From positions 1 to 64,000 of the forward strand of contig NZ_JAHQCX010000010.1 of NCBI RefSeq assembly GCF_019042245.1: 64,000 nucleotides of DNA. The letters run 5' to 3'. The notes beneath the pieces were generated by a model. The model was not told where the DNA came from and did no database searches. It worked only from the letters and a program-made list of their open reading frames with translations. A program made the position numbers and the translations under genes. Positions 1-8,682 of this stretch are shown piece after piece; within the stretch, counting starts at the first letter, position 1; each line of letters opens with the position of its first letter. Source of the stretch: Diplocloster modestus (lineage in GTDB: Bacteria; Bacillota; Clostridia; Lachnospirales; Lachnospiraceae).

Positions 1-120
1 AAGTCTATAATTTACTGCAACTTTTAACCGCTGGTGGAATTTAGTCTTGCACTGGAATTTACTTTTTCAAGTCAGCTACTTAATTTACTTCATTTACTTT
101 TTTATAGTTTTTCTCTAAAA

Positions 121-205
121 GGCCGACATACGGGGACAGGCCCCTTTCTCCACGCAGCTGCCGGATGGCCCGGTTCTCTTACCGAAAGGTGCCAGTCCCC
201 TCCCA
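121..205. repeat. Truncated copy of palindromic repeat family A
   Basis: This stretch matches only the right half of the long palindromic repeats at 8431-8648 and 41757-41933. It carries the inner arm (GGGGACAGGCCCCTTTCTCC) and the outer end (GCCAGTCCCCTCCCA), but the left half is absent. It directly abuts the unrelated palindrome at 240-520, so the left half was probably lost by rearrangement. No open reading frame of its own is credible. The preceding 1-120 is AT-rich and holds nothing I recognise. Confidence 0.75.
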
Positions 206-239
206 TTAGCCGAGAATAAGAGGGCCCATCGTAAAGCAG

Positions 240-520
240 GGCTGAGAGGGAGCGGGCGTACCCGGCCGGCATCCGGCGGCAGATCTCGTGGGGACAAATC
301 ACTTGAGGCCGGGCCTTAGAACGACTTACGCAGAAGGCGGGAGAACCTCGCAGGGCCCGGAACACTGTCCGAGCCGCTTTTTGGCGAGTTTGTTCCGGGC
401 CCTGCCAATAAGAGGTTCTCCCGCCTTCGTAGTTAGTCGTTCTTAGGTCCGGCCGAAGTGATTTGTCCCCACGAGATCTGCCGCCGGATGCCGGCCGGGT
501 ACGCCCGTTCCCTCTCAGCC
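240..520. repeat. Long imperfect palindrome, repeat family B
   Basis: The left arm (about 240-350) is largely the reverse complement of the right arm (about 412-520), giving a potential hairpin of roughly 280 nt. The centre (349-413) contains GCAGGGCCCGGAACACTGT, then a TTTGGCGAGTTTGTTCCG segment and GGGCCCTGC. The same central unit recurs at 46645-46732, so this is an intragenomic repeat family. It lies just downstream of the protease gene on the minus strand and could stop transcription or protect the 3' end. Confidence 0.8.
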
Positions 521-560
521 CGGCCCTCCCAAGCCCGGCCCTCCCAAGCCCCGGCCCTCT
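519..560. repeat. Three tandem copies of a 15-bp GC-rich unit
   Basis: The unit CCCGGCCCTCCCAAG appears at 519-533 and 534-548, with a third, imperfect and incomplete copy at 549-560. It sits between the right arm of the family B palindrome and the protease stop codon. It looks like slippage-generated duplication. Confidence 0.7.
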
Positions 561-1468
561 TACATCTGCAGCAACCGGTCCACCTGGACCAGTCCCCATC
601 CCTGCTGCTCCCTGGCCAGGCCCAGATCCTCGGAATATTCCCGCAGCCGAAGCTTTACCTCCACATTGGTCATATCCGGGTATTTGGAAAGCAATAGCGC
701 AATACAGCCTGATACCACCGGGGTAGCCATAGACGTGCCGCTTTTGGATGAATAAAAAGGCCGCCCCCGCCGGATACAGGCGGCATTACAGGATACGATA
801 TTCGATCCGGGCGCCACCACATCCGGCTTCTTCACACAGGACATGGTCGGACCGCGGCCGGAATAATTATAACGCCGGTTTCCGAATACATCCACATATT
901 GCTGGTCGTCGGAAGAACCGATGGTGATCACCTTCCGGCTGATGCCGGGCGTCGTGATACTCTGGGGCTTCGGCCCGTTATTCCCGGCCGCCACGCATAC
1001 GACCAGCCCGTTGTCCCAGGCCTTATCCACCCCCCTGACCAGCGCAGATTCCTCGCCGGTCCCCTCTTTTGGTTTTGTACCTACAGATATATTAATAATA
1101 CGGATATTATACTCTTCTTTATGGGCGATCACCCAGTCCAGGGCTGTCAGCACATCCTTGGAATTACCATTTCCCTTCTGATCCAGCACTTTTATGGAGA
1201 TTAGCTGGCATTCCGGGGCAATTCCCCTATATTTTCCATTGGAAGCCTGACCGCTGCCGCCGATGATACCGGCTACGTGGGTGCCATGACCGTTATCATC
1301 ATAGGGTCTTGTCTTTTGATGCAAAACATCATAAAAACCCATAATCCGGCCCTGCAGATCCGGATGCGGATTGACACCCGTATCCAGGATCGCAACGCCG
1401 ATTCCCTGTCCCAGAACGTGCTGCCTGTATGCACTTTCACATCCCAGCAAATTTCTGACTCGATTCAC
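560..1468 (-). CDS. Subtilisin-like serine protease (S8 family)
   Basis: A 302-residue peptidase of the subtilase family with all three catalytic motifs: Asp in AILDTGV (D29), His in NGHGTHVAG (H61) and Ser in GTSMATP (about residue 244). There is no signal peptide or propeptide, so it resembles the compact intracellular or leaderless subtilases of Clostridia rather than a secreted protease. The start is GTG at 1468, preceded by AGAGGG nine bases upstream. It is the last gene of the minus-strand ABC exporter block; proteases of this class sometimes accompany peptide exporters, but a functional link here is inference. The stop codon sits right against the tandem and palindromic repeats. Confidence 0.9.
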   Translation of the reverse strand: MNRVRNLLGCESAYRQHVLGQGIGVAILDTGVNPHPDLQGRIMGFYDVLHQKTRPYDDNGHGTHVAGIIGGSGQASNGKYRGIAPECQLISIKVLDQKGNGNSKDVLTALDWVIAHKEEYNIRIINISVGTKPKEGTGEESALVRGVDKAWDNGLVVCVAAGNNGPKPQSITTPGISRKVITIGSSDDQQYVDVFGNRRYNYSGRGPTMSCVKKPDVVAPGSNIVSCNAACIRRGRPFYSSKSGTSMATPVVSGCIALLLSKYPDMTNVEVKLRLREYSEDLGLAREQQGWGLVQVDRLLQM

Positions 1469-1527
1469 AAGATAATTCCCTCTTGATTCTTTTCTATTAC
1501 AATATTCAGATCAAGGGAAAAAGTTCT

Positions 1528-3928
1528 TTATTCCGCCGCACGCAGCCGTTCCACCAGGCTGGCCTTCTCGATATTTTTAAAGCAAATGCAGGGAACGATG
1601 ACCGCGAACAGCAGCAGTACCGGCGTACACAGGACCAGAGGCATGATGGTAAACTGGAAAGTGCTGCTCCAGCTGGAAGCCACCATCACGCGCACCCCGA
1701 TCCCAACGGCCAGCGTTCCGATCAGGTAAGAAGCGGCAAGGGTCAGCACCGCGTAATCCAGTCCTTCAAATATCAACATTTTCCGAAGCTGTTTCGTCGT
1801 CATCCCCACGCTCTGGATCATGGCAAACTCTTTCTTTCTGGACACGATGGCCGTTACCATGGAATTGATAAAATTCAAAATACCGACAAACGCGATAATC
1901 ACGCTGACTGCCATTCCGGTGATAACCGTGGACATGGTCTCCGACTGGTACTGTTCGGCCAATGTTGCTTTGGATATGATCGGAAGGTTTTTATCGGTAT
2001 TCTTGCGGTAGTCCTCCAGGAATTTTTCCGCATCGGCCTGATTTTCTTTTGCCACATTAAAGAAATATTTGCATAAGCTGCTGTCCGGGAATAGGCTGTG
2101 GTTCCTTTTTGCCTTCCGTATCATAACCGCCCGCAATCACATAATCGCCGGACCTGAACTTCTCCGCGTCAAAGGTACCCTCCAATACATAGGCATCTTC
2201 TGTGAGCATTTCCGGCAGGAAACCGTCGATTCCAAAGACGATAGCCTTCACTTTCTTTTGCTTCTTCGCGTCATTATAGCTCTCGATCCAGTACGGATCA
2301 TATTCCATGGCCTCATAGCGATACTTATTCTCCCGCTCAAAATACGATTCGATTCTGTCCAGCACATCCGGGGTCAGCGCCAGATCTGCCTTCTGCGCGT
2401 AGAGTGCGGCCGTATCCTGCAGGCCGTTAAGCTTTCCGATCTGTCCGATCAGCTGCTTGGACAGCGTCAGGCCGTATGGGTTAAAGGCGGCAGACATAGC
2501 GCCCAAAGAAAGATCCTCCACCGTAAAGTCGCTGATTGCCTGGCTTCTCATGTATTTATCAAGGTCAAAACTTTTATTTTTTGCAAAAATGCAGCAGAGC
2601 AGCACCATACCAAGGGTCAGGGAACAGATGACCGTAGCCGTACGTTTTTTATTTCTGCCCAGATTCGAAAGAGCCATACGGAATAAGGAAGCTCCCTTTT
2701 TCGTCTTCCTGGTTTCCGGGCCGTGGACCAGGGCATCGGAATAATTCATCGCTTCCACCGGAGAGATTTTTCCCGCTGCCTTCGCAGGCTTGCGGCAGGA
2801 GATACGGACCGTCACCCAGGCAAATACGGCTGCTCCCAAAAAGATCAACGGGCTCGTGGATACGAATGGACGTTCACTTAAGATCAGAACCGGTACCAAA
2901 AGGCTTCCAAGCCCATAGCCCAGCAAAAGCCCGATCGGTATTCCCCACAGACAGAGCCGGCCGGCCTGGGCATACAGCAGTTTTCGTATCTGTTTTCCAG
3001 TCGTTCCCAGCGTTTTGAGTTTCCCGTAAAATTGAATGTCGTTAACGACCGAGATCTGGAAAATATTATAGATAATCAGATACCCGCTGACAAATACCAG
3101 GATCATGCCAAGCAGCATGGGAATCAGTTCTGAAAGCCCGGTAAATCTCAATTGCGGGTCGTAGGCCCAGTTAATCCCATATGGGAGGTCCGGAACATTC
3201 AGGTCGGAAAGTATCTGCTGCGCGGCCTCTTCCAGGTTCGATGCATCCTTTACCATGACGCTTAACATATGGGTGCCGCCCACCTGGTTTTGTGCGATCC
3301 GCCCGGCTATATCGGCTCCGGCATATTTGTCCGCTGTGAACTGCCTGGATACAAATGCCATGCTGGCCAAAGAAGAAGCATTTCCTTCCCAATATCCGCA
3401 GAGCACGAATTCCTGCCCGGTAAGCGCTTCGCTGTACAGGTCATCCCGCCAGTGAAGCGTAACCTTCTGACCCAGTTCATGGGGAAGCCCCATCACATCC
3501 AGAATAGCGGTATCCAGGGCGATATCATATTCTCCTGCAGGCATGGTACCGGTTGTCGGTATGGCATAGGAGTATGTTGCATAGGCATCGTCCGCGTAGC
3601 GGATCTCCACCTGGCGGTTTTTAAGACCCTCATCCTCGGCGATACCGATGACAATACTTTCTCCCCAGCTGGTAATCTCCGGGTGGGTTTTAATAAGATC
3701 CGCCTGATCCCCAGTCAAATATTTAAAAGATATATGGTCATAGGTCCCTGCCTGCCTGAAATTCATCTGTCTTATATTTTCCATCATACTCTCGGATAGA
3801 ACAAACAGGGAGGTAAACATCACCGTGGTCAGGACAATCGCCAGGATCGTCACCAGATTCCGGCCTCGGTTGGCGCGGTAGCTGGCTTTTGCCAATGTTT
3901 TTAGCATCTTTACGTTCAACCTCGCCAC
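1528..3928 (-). pseudogene. FtsX/MacB-type ABC permease, broken by deletion and frameshift
   Basis: Two overlapping reading frames together encode one permease. The upstream frame (2057-3928) holds TM1, a large extracytoplasmic domain, TM2-4, TM5 and most of the second extracytoplasmic domain, then runs into EPQPIP followed by an out-of-frame tail. The downstream frame (1528 to about 2090) resumes at FPDSSLCKYFFNVAKEN and contains the last three membrane helices. Compared with the paralogue at 4848-6899, roughly 50-60 residues of the second extracytoplasmic domain are missing at the junction, so this is a deletion that also shifted frame, not a simple indel. It follows the intact ATPase at 3932-4600 by three bases. 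The product is expected to be non-functional. Confidence 0.85.
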
Positions 3929-3931
3929 CCC

Positions 3932-4600
3932 CTACTCAAAGATCCGGCCGTCTTCAATCCGGACGCTCCTGTCTGTCAGCTCCGCGATGTCATTGTTGTG
4001 GGTAATCATTACAATGGTCTGGTGAAATTCTTTTCCGGTCATTTTCAAAAGACCGATCACATCGTCACTGGTCCTGCTGTCCAGATTCCCGGTCGGTTCG
4101 TCGGCCAGAACGATGGAGGGCTTGGACGCCAGCGCCCGCGCGATCGCCACCCGCTGCTGCTGTCCGCCGGACAGGTGATTCGGCATATGGTACAGTTTCT
4201 CATTTAGCCCTAACAAAGTTACAATCCGGTCGATAAAATCCTCATCCGGTTCGCGTGCATCCATAGATAACGGAAACACGATATTTTCCCATACGTTCAG
4301 AACCGGAATCAGATTGTAATTCTGGAAAATAAAACCGATCTGTTTTCTTCGGAATATGGTAAGCTGCTCCTCGTCCAGACCGGTCAGCTCAGTTCCTCCT
4401 ACGATTACACTGCAGTCGCTTGGATGATCCAGACCGCCCAGCATGTTTAAAAGCGTCGATTTTCCGCTTCCGGAGGTTCCGACGATGGCCGTAAAACTTC
4501 CTTTTCCAATGGAAAGGTCAATACCGTCCAGGGCTTTTACCACCGTTTCCCCGGTTCCATAATATTTTTTCAGATCCTTCGTCCGTAAGATAGTTTCCAT
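3932..4600 (-). CDS. ABC transporter ATP-binding protein (MacB/LolD-type)
   Basis: A full-length 222-residue nucleotide-binding subunit. Visible motifs are Walker [11 protein letters not shown]-loop [19 protein letters not shown], signature LSGGQQQR, Walker B IVLADEP and the switch histidine in MITHNN. The family energises FtsX-type permeases that export peptides or lipoproteins or confer antimicrobial-peptide resistance. It lies upstream of the broken permease in the same orientation, with only three bases between, so its natural partner is that permease. With the partner disrupted, this intact subunit may be an orphan. The ATG at 4600 is preceded by GAGGAGAACTGTGAA. Confidence 0.93.
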   Translation of the reverse strand: METILRTKDLKKYYGTGETVVKALDGIDLSIGKGSFTAIVGTSGSGKSTLLNMLGGLDHPSDCSVIVGGTELTGLDEEQLTIFRRKQIGFIFQNYNLIPVLNVWENIVFPLSMDAREPDEDFIDRIVTLLGLNEKLYHMPNHLSGGQQQRVAIARALASKPSIVLADEPTGNLDSRTSDDVIGLLKMTGKEFHQTIVMITHNNDIAELTDRSVRIEDGRIFE

Positions 4601-4627
4601 TTCACAGTTCTCCTCATCTCTGTTTTT

Positions 4628-4906
4628 CTGGAACGTCAGCTGCTTTTCAAACTCAACGAAATCCAGCTGATCTTAAACAGTCTAACCGATATCGCGCTCA
4701 GCGAAGACCGGCAGGATATAGCCTACGGCATAGCCGGACTATCCCAGCAGGCCGCAAGATTGTTTGAGATGTGGGACTATTACTCCTACACCACGCTCCT
4801 GCATGTCGCTCTTGAACAAAATAATGTAAAAGACAGCATCTCCATAATCAGCTCCATGCTCCTGGCCGCTCAGGATCCATGGAAGTATCACTCTGTCTTT
4901 TTATGA
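4628..4906 (+). pseudogene. Plus-strand coding remnant, unidentified
   Basis: Reading plus-strand codons from about 4628 gives an uninterrupted stretch, LERQLLFKLNEIQLILNSL and onward to QDPWKYHSVFL, ending in TGA at 4904-4906. The composition is that of a helical protein. There is no start codon with a ribosome binding site: upstream the frame merges into the ATPase gene on the other strand. It overlaps the last 59 bases of the permease at 4848-6899. I read it as the C-terminal end of a gene whose beginning was lost. I do not recognise the family; a C-terminal domain of a helix-turn-helix regulator is one guess. Confidence 0.45.
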
Positions 4907-6899
4907 TCCGGTAACACAGAAAAGGAATCCCTGCCGCTGCCACCAGCATAATCGGTGTACAGATTAACAGCGGCCATATGGAAAATCGGTACTGATATGC
5001 CCATAGATTACTGACTTTGGTAAGATACAGATACATTCCGGGACCTGCCGCCAGCAAGGCCAGCGGATATACAACAGCAAGCACCAGGCCGATCTCGCAG
5101 ACACCTTCCCAGATCATCATATACAGCAGCTGTCTGTCTGACATTCCCAGTTTCAGGCAGGCCGCGAATTCCTGACTGCGGGATAAAAGTCCTGCAATCA
5201 GCGTATTGGCCAGATTAAATATGCCGATCACCCCAAAGGTCAAAGCCATCAGCGCACCGACCGCTGCACCGGAACGGATCTGCTGGTCAAAGGTTTCTTT
5301 CAGCGCTTCCCTGGACCGGATATCCAGAAACGGATCCTTCGTATTCTGGTAATCAGCAAGCCAGCGGTCAACTCTGGCGCGTTCCTCTTCCTCCACATTC
5401 AGATGGAGCTCACGAATCCCCCTCTGCGGATACAGCTGTCTGAAACTCTTCTCGGGAATAAACAGGCCCAGGGAAAAAGCGGATTCCGCGCTGTCATTGT
5501 CTGCTCTTAGATAGGCAGGTGCTATGGACAACGCCATGATTTCGAATGTCCTGCCTCCGATCTCCACCTGTTCCCCGACTTGATAATTCGGCTGTCCGCC
5601 CCCGCCCTCCACTCCCTCGGCTATGGCGTAGGCGCCGAATGCAAATAGTTCCGCGTCAAAGGTTCCGTCTATCAGCTGTTCCGGCCTGGCCAGCAATTCC
5701 GTATAGCTGCTGTCTATGCCATAGACCATACCGATGCAGGTATGATTCTTCCGCATATTTTCGTAGGCTTTCGTCCAGTAAACATCGGATTCCATCTCCC
5801 TTAAACGCCAGCCCCCCTCTGACTCAAAATAATTCGTCAGCCTGCTGTAGACATGCTCCCCCAGGTCCAGCCATTCTTCCTGTTTATAGAGCGCTCCTTT
5901 GCGGCTGACTCCCGGCAGCGCTTCCACCTGCCGGATCAAAGACGGTTCCAGATCACGGCTGATATTGGCCCCGTCCGCGCCGGCTCCCTCTACAGACAAT
6001 GTATAATCCGAAAAAGTGATAAAATGAAGATAAATATCGTGATCCGCGCTTATATATTGGACATAGACACAGCTCAGCAAAATGAAAGCCAGCGACAGCG
6101 AGGCAATCACAACCGCAGTTCTTCTCTTGCTGCGGGCCAGATGGTAAACAGCCATTCTCCTGGGCGTTATCCTCTTTTTCCTATCATCTTCCCCCACTTG
6201 ATTTCCTGTACCAATCGATATCGGGAAAAATTTATTTTTCTCCTTCTTTCTTTCGAATCCCGACAGTTCCATATAGCGGACGGCTAGTGCCGGTGATATG
6301 CCAGCCGTGATCCGGGCCGGCCGGAAGCTGGAAACGAATACGGTCAGAAGGGACAGCACTCCTGCCGCGGCTATCGCTTTCAGACTCACAATCATCCCAA
6401 TCGGGATTTTAGAAAAGTTCAGGATTTCATGTTCAAAAACCACAGCCCCGCCGATTCCCAGGGCCGCGCCAGCCGGTATACCCAGCCCGCAGACGGCAAG
6501 CGCCAGCCCATACCAGATCACACGGACCTGTCTGGGTGTCATTCCCAGGGTTATGAGCTTCCCATAAAAACGAATATCCGCGTCCACCCCGATCCGGAAA
6601 ATATTATAAATGATCAGGAAGCCGCAGACAAATACAGGAATAAAACTTAAGAAATAGGGAAACAATTCCGGCAGCTGGCTTACCAGAAATTGCCGGTACA
6701 TTTCTTCCGTTGCATGCATATCATGGATGCAATAATCACGGACACTGCCCACCAGGCTCTGTATTATGACGGACAACACGGTAAATAACGCCATCGTCAA
6801 TGCCACGCTTAAGACAGCCATCAGATTTCTGCCCTTATGGAACCTGAATTCCCTCCTGACCAGCCGCCAGCATACGGACAGGTTATTGTTCCGGAACAT
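4848..6899 (-). CDS. FtsX-type ABC permease lacking its first extracytoplasmic domain
   Basis: A permease of about 683 residues, paralogous to the one at 1528-3928. The start is placed at ATG 6899 (MFRNNNLSVC) because AGGAGG lies eight bases upstream; the upstream in-frame ATG at 6938 has no such site. After TM1 (LMAVLSVALTMALFTVLSVI) only about 35 residues precede TM2 (FIPVFVCGFLIIYNIF), whereas the paralogue has about 220 there. The second half, with its extracytoplasmic domain and last three helices, is complete. This looks like an in-frame deletion, so the protein may be made but is unlikely to keep the family function. The ATPase remnant upstream overlaps its start. Confidence 0.8.
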   Translation of the reverse strand: MFRNNNLSVCWRLVRREFRFHKGRNLMAVLSVALTMALFTVLSVIIQSLVGSVRDYCIHDMHATEEMYRQFLVSQLPELFPYFLSFIPVFVCGFLIIYNIFRIGVDADIRFYGKLITLGMTPRQVRVIWYGLALAVCGLGIPAGAALGIGGAVVFEHEILNFSKIPIGMIVSLKAIAAAGVLSLLTVFVSSFRPARITAGISPALAVRYMELSGFERKKEKNKFFPISIGTGNQVGEDDRKKRITPRRMAVYHLARSKRRTAVVIASLSLAFILLSCVYVQYISADHDIYLHFITFSDYTLSVEGAGADGANISRDLEPSLIRQVEALPGVSRKGALYKQEEWLDLGEHVYSRLTNYFESEGGWRLREMESDVYWTKAYENMRKNHTCIGMVYGIDSSYTELLARPEQLIDGTFDAELFAFGAYAIAEGVEGGGGQPNYQVGEQVEIGGRTFEIMALSIAPAYLRADNDSAESAFSLGLFIPEKSFRQLYPQRGIRELHLNVEEEERARVDRWLADYQNTKDPFLDIRSREALKETFDQQIRSGAAVGALMALTFGVIGIFNLANTLIAGLLSRSQEFAACLKLGMSDRQLLYMMIWEGVCEIGLVLAVVYPLALLAAGPGMYLYLTKVSNLWAYQYRFSIWPLLICTPIMLVAAAGIPFLCYRIIKRQSDTSMDPERPGAWS

Positions 6900-7260
6900 T
6901 CCCGTTTCCTCCTGATGATATGATTTTCCCATCTTCAATACGGATCAGTCTGTCCGCCATCTGGGCTATGTCCTCATTGTGGGTGATCATAACCAGTGTC
7001 TGATGGAAGCGATCCGCCATACTCTTGAGCAGTCCCATCACATCCTGGCTGGTCCTGCTGTCCAGATTCCCGGTTGGCTCATCTGCCAGAACGATAGCCG
7101 GCTTTACCGCCAGGGCTCTGGCGATCGCCGTTCTCTGCTGCTGGCCGCCGGACAGTTCATGGGGAAAAGCTGTGAGCCTGTCCTCAAGTTTCAACATCTC
7201 CACAATCTCACCGACCATCCTCCGGTCGATGCAGCTGTGATCCAGATCCAGCGGAATTGT
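6883..7260 (-). pseudogene. C-terminal half of an ABC ATPase, Walker A deleted
   Basis: From about 7260 the frame encodes IPLDLDHSCIDRR, then signature [15 protein letters not shown], Walker B IVLADEP and the switch MITHNED, ending at 6883. The first 100-110 residues, including Walker A and the Q-loop, are absent. No sensible start codon exists; upstream the DNA belongs to a response regulator read in another frame. It was once the ATPase of the following permease (4848-6899). Without Walker A it cannot bind nucleotide normally. Confidence 0.88.
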
Positions 7261-7357
7261 AGGCCGCCATAGCGATATATCCGTCCGCCTGCAGTTCAAA
7301 GCACAGTCCGGCACTTAAGGCCAGATCATCTTCCACGATCAGTATTTTTTCCTTCAT
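7208..7357 (-). pseudogene. N-terminal fragment of an OmpR-type response regulator
   Basis: ATG at 7357 begins MKEKILIVEDDLALSAGLCF, the first beta strand and acidic pocket of a receiver domain. After about 34 residues the sequence runs, out of frame, into the ATPase remnant and stops at TGA 7208. The phospho-acceptor Asp (near residue 53 in the family), the DNA-binding domain and any histidine kinase gene are missing. The join marks a deletion that removed most of the regulator, a presumed kinase and the first half of the ATPase. Two-component genes commonly sit ahead of such exporters. Confidence 0.82.
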
Positions 7358-7367
7358 CCATCTATCC

Positions 7368-7438
7368 TTTATTTGTCTTTTTTCCTTTATCTTTTATTCC
7401 TTTATCTTTTATTCCTTTATCTTTCATCCCTTTATCTG
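7368..7438. repeat. Short tandem repeat upstream of the response regulator remnant
   Basis: Four near-identical 15-bp units (CCTTTATCTTTTATT on the plus strand) lie just upstream of the broken regulator. Read on the minus strand each unit contains AAAGATAAAGGAAT, so the leader carries a row of purine-rich, ribosome-binding-like sequences. It is probably slippage-derived. Confidence 0.7.
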
Positions 7439-7456
7439 TAGACTGCAGGCCAATTG

Positions 7457-7939
7457 TTAGGCATATCCCATATCTTTCAGCATCTGTCCCAGGACCCGAA
7501 GCCGCTCTCCGATCATCTCGCCATCGTCGCTCAGCGTCTGGGAAAACAGGCGGATATCTTCATCGATCATCGGATTCTCCGTACACACCGCCACCGTCAT
7601 GGCATCCCCCTGCAGGCCCACCCGGTCAATCGTGGTATGCGCTGAATCGTATAGCTTCGGATAGCGGTAAGCCTCCTGGAAATACTGCATGGTTCTGCAG
7701 ATCAGAATAGACAGATCAAGTACCCGGTGCATCGGCAGTTCCTCCGACTGGCGGGACCATTTTTCTCCGGTATAGCGCCAGACCTTGGCTGAAATGTCCA
7801 CTTTTCCTCTGTCGTTCCACTGGGCCAACCCCAGTGACAGCCCTTTGGCATCAGTGTGATACGCTTTTCTCCCATCGATATTTTCATAGTTTTCCGATAC
7901 GATGACCGGTTTATGTTTTAAGGTTACCGGTATTTTCAT
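7457..7939 (-). CDS. DUF6530-like protein
   Basis: A 160-residue cytoplasmic protein beginning MKIPVTLKHKPVIVSENYEN. The start at 7939 is chosen over the upstream in-frame start at 7963 because GGAGG stands seven bases before it and one base separates it from the stop of the GIY-YIG gene. The conserved-looking core (DAKGLSLGLAQWNDRGKVD, then WSRQSEELPMHRVLDL) matches my memory of the Firmicutes family DUF6530; that assignment needs a profile search. No membrane segment or catalytic motif is apparent. Translational coupling with the GIY-YIG gene suggests a joint role. Confidence 0.7.
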   Translation of the reverse strand: MKIPVTLKHKPVIVSENYENIDGRKAYHTDAKGLSLGLAQWNDRGKVDISAKVWRYTGEKWSRQSEELPMHRVLDLSILICRTMQYFQEAYRYPKLYDSAHTTIDRVGLQGDAMTVAVCTENPMIDEDIRLFSQTLSDDGEMIGERLRVLGQMLKDMGYA

Positions 7940-7940
7940 A

Positions 7941-8288
7941 TTATAATTCCTCCGCTTTCTCAAGTTTGCTTATCCATTTTAGCTGTAATTCCTGGAGTTC
8001 TTTTGTGTAGTCCATCTTGTTCTCCTCTTTTTCATCGTAAGGCAGTTGTTCCAGGACTTTCATTTCAAAGGCCTGTTCTCCATATTCCTTCCAGTCCGCC
8101 AGCATTCTGCGGTTTGGATGAAATCCTGAACTCACTTTAAAATAATGCCCATTCATCTTTCCTTTCAGATCCTGGGCGTATCCCACGTAATGTTTTCCAT
8201 TCCCGGAACAGGAAATGGCGAACACCCCCATATCCGGCTTACGTAATTTATATTCCATTTGAAGTTCTTTCTTTCTGGATTTATCCAT
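7941..8288 (-). CDS. GIY-YIG nuclease-like protein
   Basis: A small protein (115 residues from ATG 8288, which has GGAG nine bases upstream; an in-frame ATG at 8309 is less well placed). It has a GIY-YIG-like core: GVFAISCSGNGKHYVGYAQD gives the GVF and YVG elements, followed by the Arg-containing helix HPNRRMLADWKEYGEQAFEM. This single-domain type is widespread in Bacillota and its substrate is unknown. The GIY-YIG fold is normally an endonuclease; activity here is inferred only. It is followed after one base by the DUF6530-like gene and preceded by a perfect palindrome that probably regulates it. Confidence 0.8.
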   Translation of the reverse strand: MDKSRKKELQMEYKLRKPDMGVFAISCSGNGKHYVGYAQDLKGKMNGHYFKVSSGFHPNRRMLADWKEYGEQAFEMKVLEQLPYDEKEENKMDYTKELQELQLKWISKLEKAEEL

Positions 8289-8327
8289 CGCTGCTTGCTC
8301 CTTTCCCATTTTCAGAGATCTTGTTCA

Positions 8328-8358
8328 CTACTAATTTAGTAATTTACTAAATTAGTAG
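8328..8358. promoter_or_regulatory. Perfect 15-1-15 palindrome, probable operator
   Basis: CTACTAATTTAGTAA (8328-8342) and its exact reverse complement (8344-8358) are separated by one base. It lies 40 bp upstream of the GIY-YIG start codon, where it would overlap the promoter. The length and AT-rich symmetry fit a dimeric repressor such as a MarR- or TetR-type protein; no such regulator gene is adjacent. Confidence 0.7.
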
Positions 8359-8430
8359 CATCATATCTGTTTCTCTCTTATTTGTCAAGTGGAACCGGCG
8401 GGTATCCAGCTGTACATATTTACGGGCAAC

Positions 8431-8648
8431 TGGGAGGGGACTGGCATCTTTCGGCAGTAACGCTAAATCTTCAAACAACAACGTGGAGAAAGGGGCCTGT
8501 CCCCGGATGCCGGTCCATTCGAAGAAATAAAGAGCCTGTTTCCCCGGAGGTGGGACTATTCCAGTCGACATCCGGGGACAGGCCCCTTTCTCTACGCAGT
8601 TGCTTGAAGATGTAACGTTACTACCGAAAGATGCCAGTCCCCTCCCAA
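8431..8648. repeat. Palindromic repeat family A, full copy
   Basis: The element starts TGGGAGGGGACTGGCATCTT and ends with the near-exact reverse complement, AGATGCCAGTCCCCTCCCA, with a second nested pair GAGAAAGGGGCCTGTCCCC and GGGGACAGGCCCCTTTCTC. The whole is about 218 bp and could fold into one long hairpin. A sibling lies at 41757-41933 and a half copy at 121-205. It has no coding capacity, resembling a MITE or extended intergenic palindrome. It separates the 3' end of the MraY-like gene from the GIY-YIG promoter. Confidence 0.85.
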
Positions 8649-8682
8649 TCTTGACTGCCGGCTTTCGGATATATCGCTGACT

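Noticed and set aside
519..560. CRISPR-like repeats
   Set aside because: The units are contiguous 15-bp tandem copies without unique spacers, and no cas genes are present.
102..599. A 165-codon open frame across the repeat block at the window start
   Set aside because: It reads through both arms of the palindrome and the tandem repeats and has no ribosome site; it is a by-product of GC-rich repeats.
2057..2136. Programmed frameshift in the first permease
   Set aside because: The alignment with the paralogous permease shows that sequence is missing at the junction, so this is a deletion, not a recoding site; no slippery sequence with stem was seen.
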